NCBI GenBank assembly: GCA_024695545.1
Contig: JAILHZ010000175.1
Location: 1-15,537 of the forward strand
DNA length: 15,537 nt
Direction: 5' to 3'
From: Clostridiales bacterium
Lineage (GTDB): Bacteria > Bacillota_A > Clostridia > Saccharofermentanales > Saccharofermentanaceae
This document shows, in pieces, positions 14,330 to 15,537 of this stretch. The notes beneath the pieces are model-generated. The model was not told where the DNA came from. It made no database searches and saw only the letters and a list, made by a program, of their open reading frames with translations. The translations under genes were made by a program, and so were the position numbers. Within the stretch, counting starts at the first letter, position 1. Each line of letters starts with the position of its first letter.

Positions 14330-15289
14330 TTGTTTACATATTTGCATAATTCCAGATATATGTATCTGATCGGACCTTTTTTCACACTGATCTTTACATT
14401 TATATCCATTCATCTTCAGAATAAGAGACTCCCTTCCGACGGCGGCAGAGCTTTTGCCGTAGATGGCGCGTCCGCCAAGGGCAAACCTACATCCGCCGGT
14501 GTGATCTTCATCTCCTGTATGTTTGTCGGTGTCGGACTGTTCTCTCGTGTGACATGGGAGTATGCACTTTTATACATATGTGCCATGGCTGCGATGATCT
14601 GCGGATACTTAGATGACAGGAAGCCCTGGTCGGCCACACTTAAGGGCGTGACGGACGTCGTGATCGCAGTCGCATCCGGTACTCTCGCCTCTTTCCTGTT
14701 CCCGCTTTCCATCGACATTTATATGCTGGATATAGTAATCGATATCCCGCAGCCGCTCTACATTTTCCTGGCATCCTGCCTGGTATGGGTATCGATCAAC
14801 TTCGCCAACGCTTCCGACGGCGTCGACGGACTCTGCGGCAACCTCACGATGGTCTCCACCGTCACATTCTTTGCTATGACTGTAATGACGAAGCGCGTCA
14901 CCATGATGAACAACGTTATGCTTTATCTTTGTGTCGTACTTCTCGTATACCTCTGGTACAACTGCCATCCGAGTACTCTTCTTATGGGTGACTCCGGATC
15001 CCAGGCGATCGGTGTCTTCCTGGCCTTCTTTGCCATGGCCTCGGGAAATCCGTTCTCATACATCATCATCTGCCTCCCACTCGTGCTCGACGGCGGATCT
15101 TCGCTCTTTAAGCTGGCCGTATGCAGAATCACGAAGAAGAAGTTCATGAGCAAGATCAGAACTCCTCTTCACGATCATTGTAGAAAAGAATGGAGCTGGG
15201 CAAACCAGATGGTTACAGAAAGATTCACCCTCGTCCACTTAATGATCGAGGGTGCGTATCTGCTTCTTCTTTACTTTAGGCTGTACTGA
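14330..15289 (+). CDS. mraY: MraY-like phospho-N-acetylmuramoyl-pentapeptide transferase, divergent
   Basis: This polytopic membrane enzyme should transfer phospho-MurNAc-pentapeptide from its UDP carrier to undecaprenyl phosphate (lipid I). It has about ten hydrophobic segments. Motifs, numbered from this start: GKPTSAG at 51-57 (normally GTPTMGG), LDD at 94-96, NASDGVDGL at 160-168 (normally NxTDGLDGL), MGDSGS at 219-224, and PLHDH at 279-283 where the family has PLHHH. This pattern supports MraY over WecA/TagO, but it is divergent. I start at TTG 14330-14332, seven bases after GGGGG (14318-14322). The earlier ATG (14273) lies right beside the -10 boxes, has no SD and would add a 19-residue unlike leader. 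No cell-wall genes flank it. It could be a second, specialised copy. Confidence 0.78.
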   Translation: MFTYLHNSRYMYLIGPFFTLIFTFISIHLQNKRLPSDGGRAFAVDGASAKGKPTSAGVIFISCMFVGVGLFSRVTWEYALLYICAMAAMICGYLDDRKPWSATLKGVTDVVIAVASGTLASFLFPLSIDIYMLDIVIDIPQPLYIFLASCLVWVSINFANASDGVDGLCGNLTMVSTVTFFAMTVMTKRVTMMNNVMLYLCVVLLVYLWYNCHPSTLLMGDSGSQAIGVFLAFFAMASGNPFSYIIICLPLVLDGGSSLFKLAVCRITKKKFMSKIRTPLHDHCRKEWSWANQMVTERFTLVHLMIEGAYLLLLYFRLY

Positions 15290-15301
15290 TAGTCTTGTAT
15301 C

Positions 15302-15537
15302 TCAGAAATCCAGGAAACTGTCATCGACCGACTCGGAGGAATCCTCTTTTAGGTCCATCTTTTCCTTATAGTCGTCTTCGAGGATCGTCTCCTTAAAGGC
15401 TTCCTTAGGCTTGATCGGGCGGTATTTCATCGCATTCTCGATAAACGGATTTACGGCAACCTCAGAGATATCCACCATAGAGTCTTCATCTGAAGCTGGT
15501 TTCTGCTGAGTTTCAGCCACAGTCTTTTCTTCCGCGG
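15302..15537 (-). CDS. C-terminal fragment of an acidic protein of unknown function (partial)
   Basis: The reading frame is open to the right edge, so at least 78 residues are visible and more may lie outside. The visible part is strongly charged and low in complexity (AEEKTVAETQQKPASDEDS near the edge, ending SVDDSFLDF), with one denser segment, NPFIENAMKYRPIKPKEAF. It reads like a disordered tail rather than a folded domain. A GTG at 15518-15520 with a weak SD-like GGAAG upstream could be a start, giving a 72-aa protein, but continuation past the edge is at least as likely. It is convergent with the MraY-like gene, 12 bases apart, with no obvious terminator. I do not recognise the family. 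Confidence 0.55.
   Translation of the reverse strand, partial: AEEKTVAETQQKPASDEDSMVDISEVAVNPFIENAMKYRPIKPKEAFKETILEDDYKEKMDLKEDSSESVDDSFLDF

Noticed and set aside
1..15537. High frequency of GATC and ATCGAT across the window
   Set aside because: It is explained by frequent GAT-C, ATC and TCG codons in the dominant minus-strand genes; no clustering suggests an origin or modification system.

Overview
The window looks like chromosome from an anaerobic, fermentative member of the Clostridia (Bacillota). This rests on a hydrogen-metabolism accessory operon typical of clostridia ([FeFe]-hydrogenase-like protein, DRTGG proteins, PHP protein, stand-alone GHKL ATPases), clostridial gene pairings such as the HTH-ACT regulator with homoserine dehydrogenase, strong GGAGG Shine-Dalgarno (SD) sequences, and balanced base composition. 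The genus cannot be read from the sequence. There are no mobile elements, tRNAs, rRNAs or CRISPR arrays; coding density is high and most genes lie on the minus strand.

Layout. (1) 1-4013, minus strand: a hydrogenase-associated operon. In transcription order it encodes a DRTGG protein, an anti-sigma/RsbW-type ATPase, an [FeFe]-hydrogenase-like iron-sulphur protein with altered active-site motifs, a second DRTGG protein, a PHP phosphoesterase, a second GHKL ATPase and the first codons of a 2Fe-2S ferredoxin-domain subunit that runs off the left edge. A promoter-like site just before the second ATPase may drive that gene and the structural hydrogenase genes separately. (2) 4014-4231: a divergent intergenic region. 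(3) 4232-6142, plus strand: a large glutamine synthetase, apparently a single-gene unit, closed by a strong two-way terminator at about 6169-6203. (4) 6231-14200, minus strand: a long run of housekeeping genes. argS, an M3 oligopeptidase, rsmF and rdgB are closely spaced or overlapping. A promoter inside the 3' end of rdgB then starts the unit HTH-ACT regulator, hom and possibly an unknown 186-aa protein with its own promoter. (5) 14330-15289, plus strand: a divergent MraY-like transferase, divergent from argS with interlocking -10 boxes. (6) 15302 to the right edge: the C-terminal end of an unidentified acidic protein.

How the genes fit together. Region 1 has the parts of a signalling module around a hydrogenase-like sensor: two ATP-binding kinase-like proteins, a metal-dependent phosphoesterase and two small DRTGG proteins, next to the bifurcating-hydrogenase genes it may control. 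Region 4 combines protein-synthesis, peptide-recycling and nucleotide-hygiene genes with a threonine/methionine-branch unit whose small ACT regulator probably senses an amino acid.

Most notable points: an ATPase gene (3238-3660) whose conserved N-terminus can only be translated from a non-canonical AUA (or AUU) codon behind a perfect SD; a hydrogenase homologue that keeps the four H-cluster cysteines but has lost the proton-relay cysteine; a near-perfect 22-bp palindrome at the predicted start point of the HTH-ACT/hom transcript; and a MraY variant outside any cell-wall cluster with an altered histidine motif.
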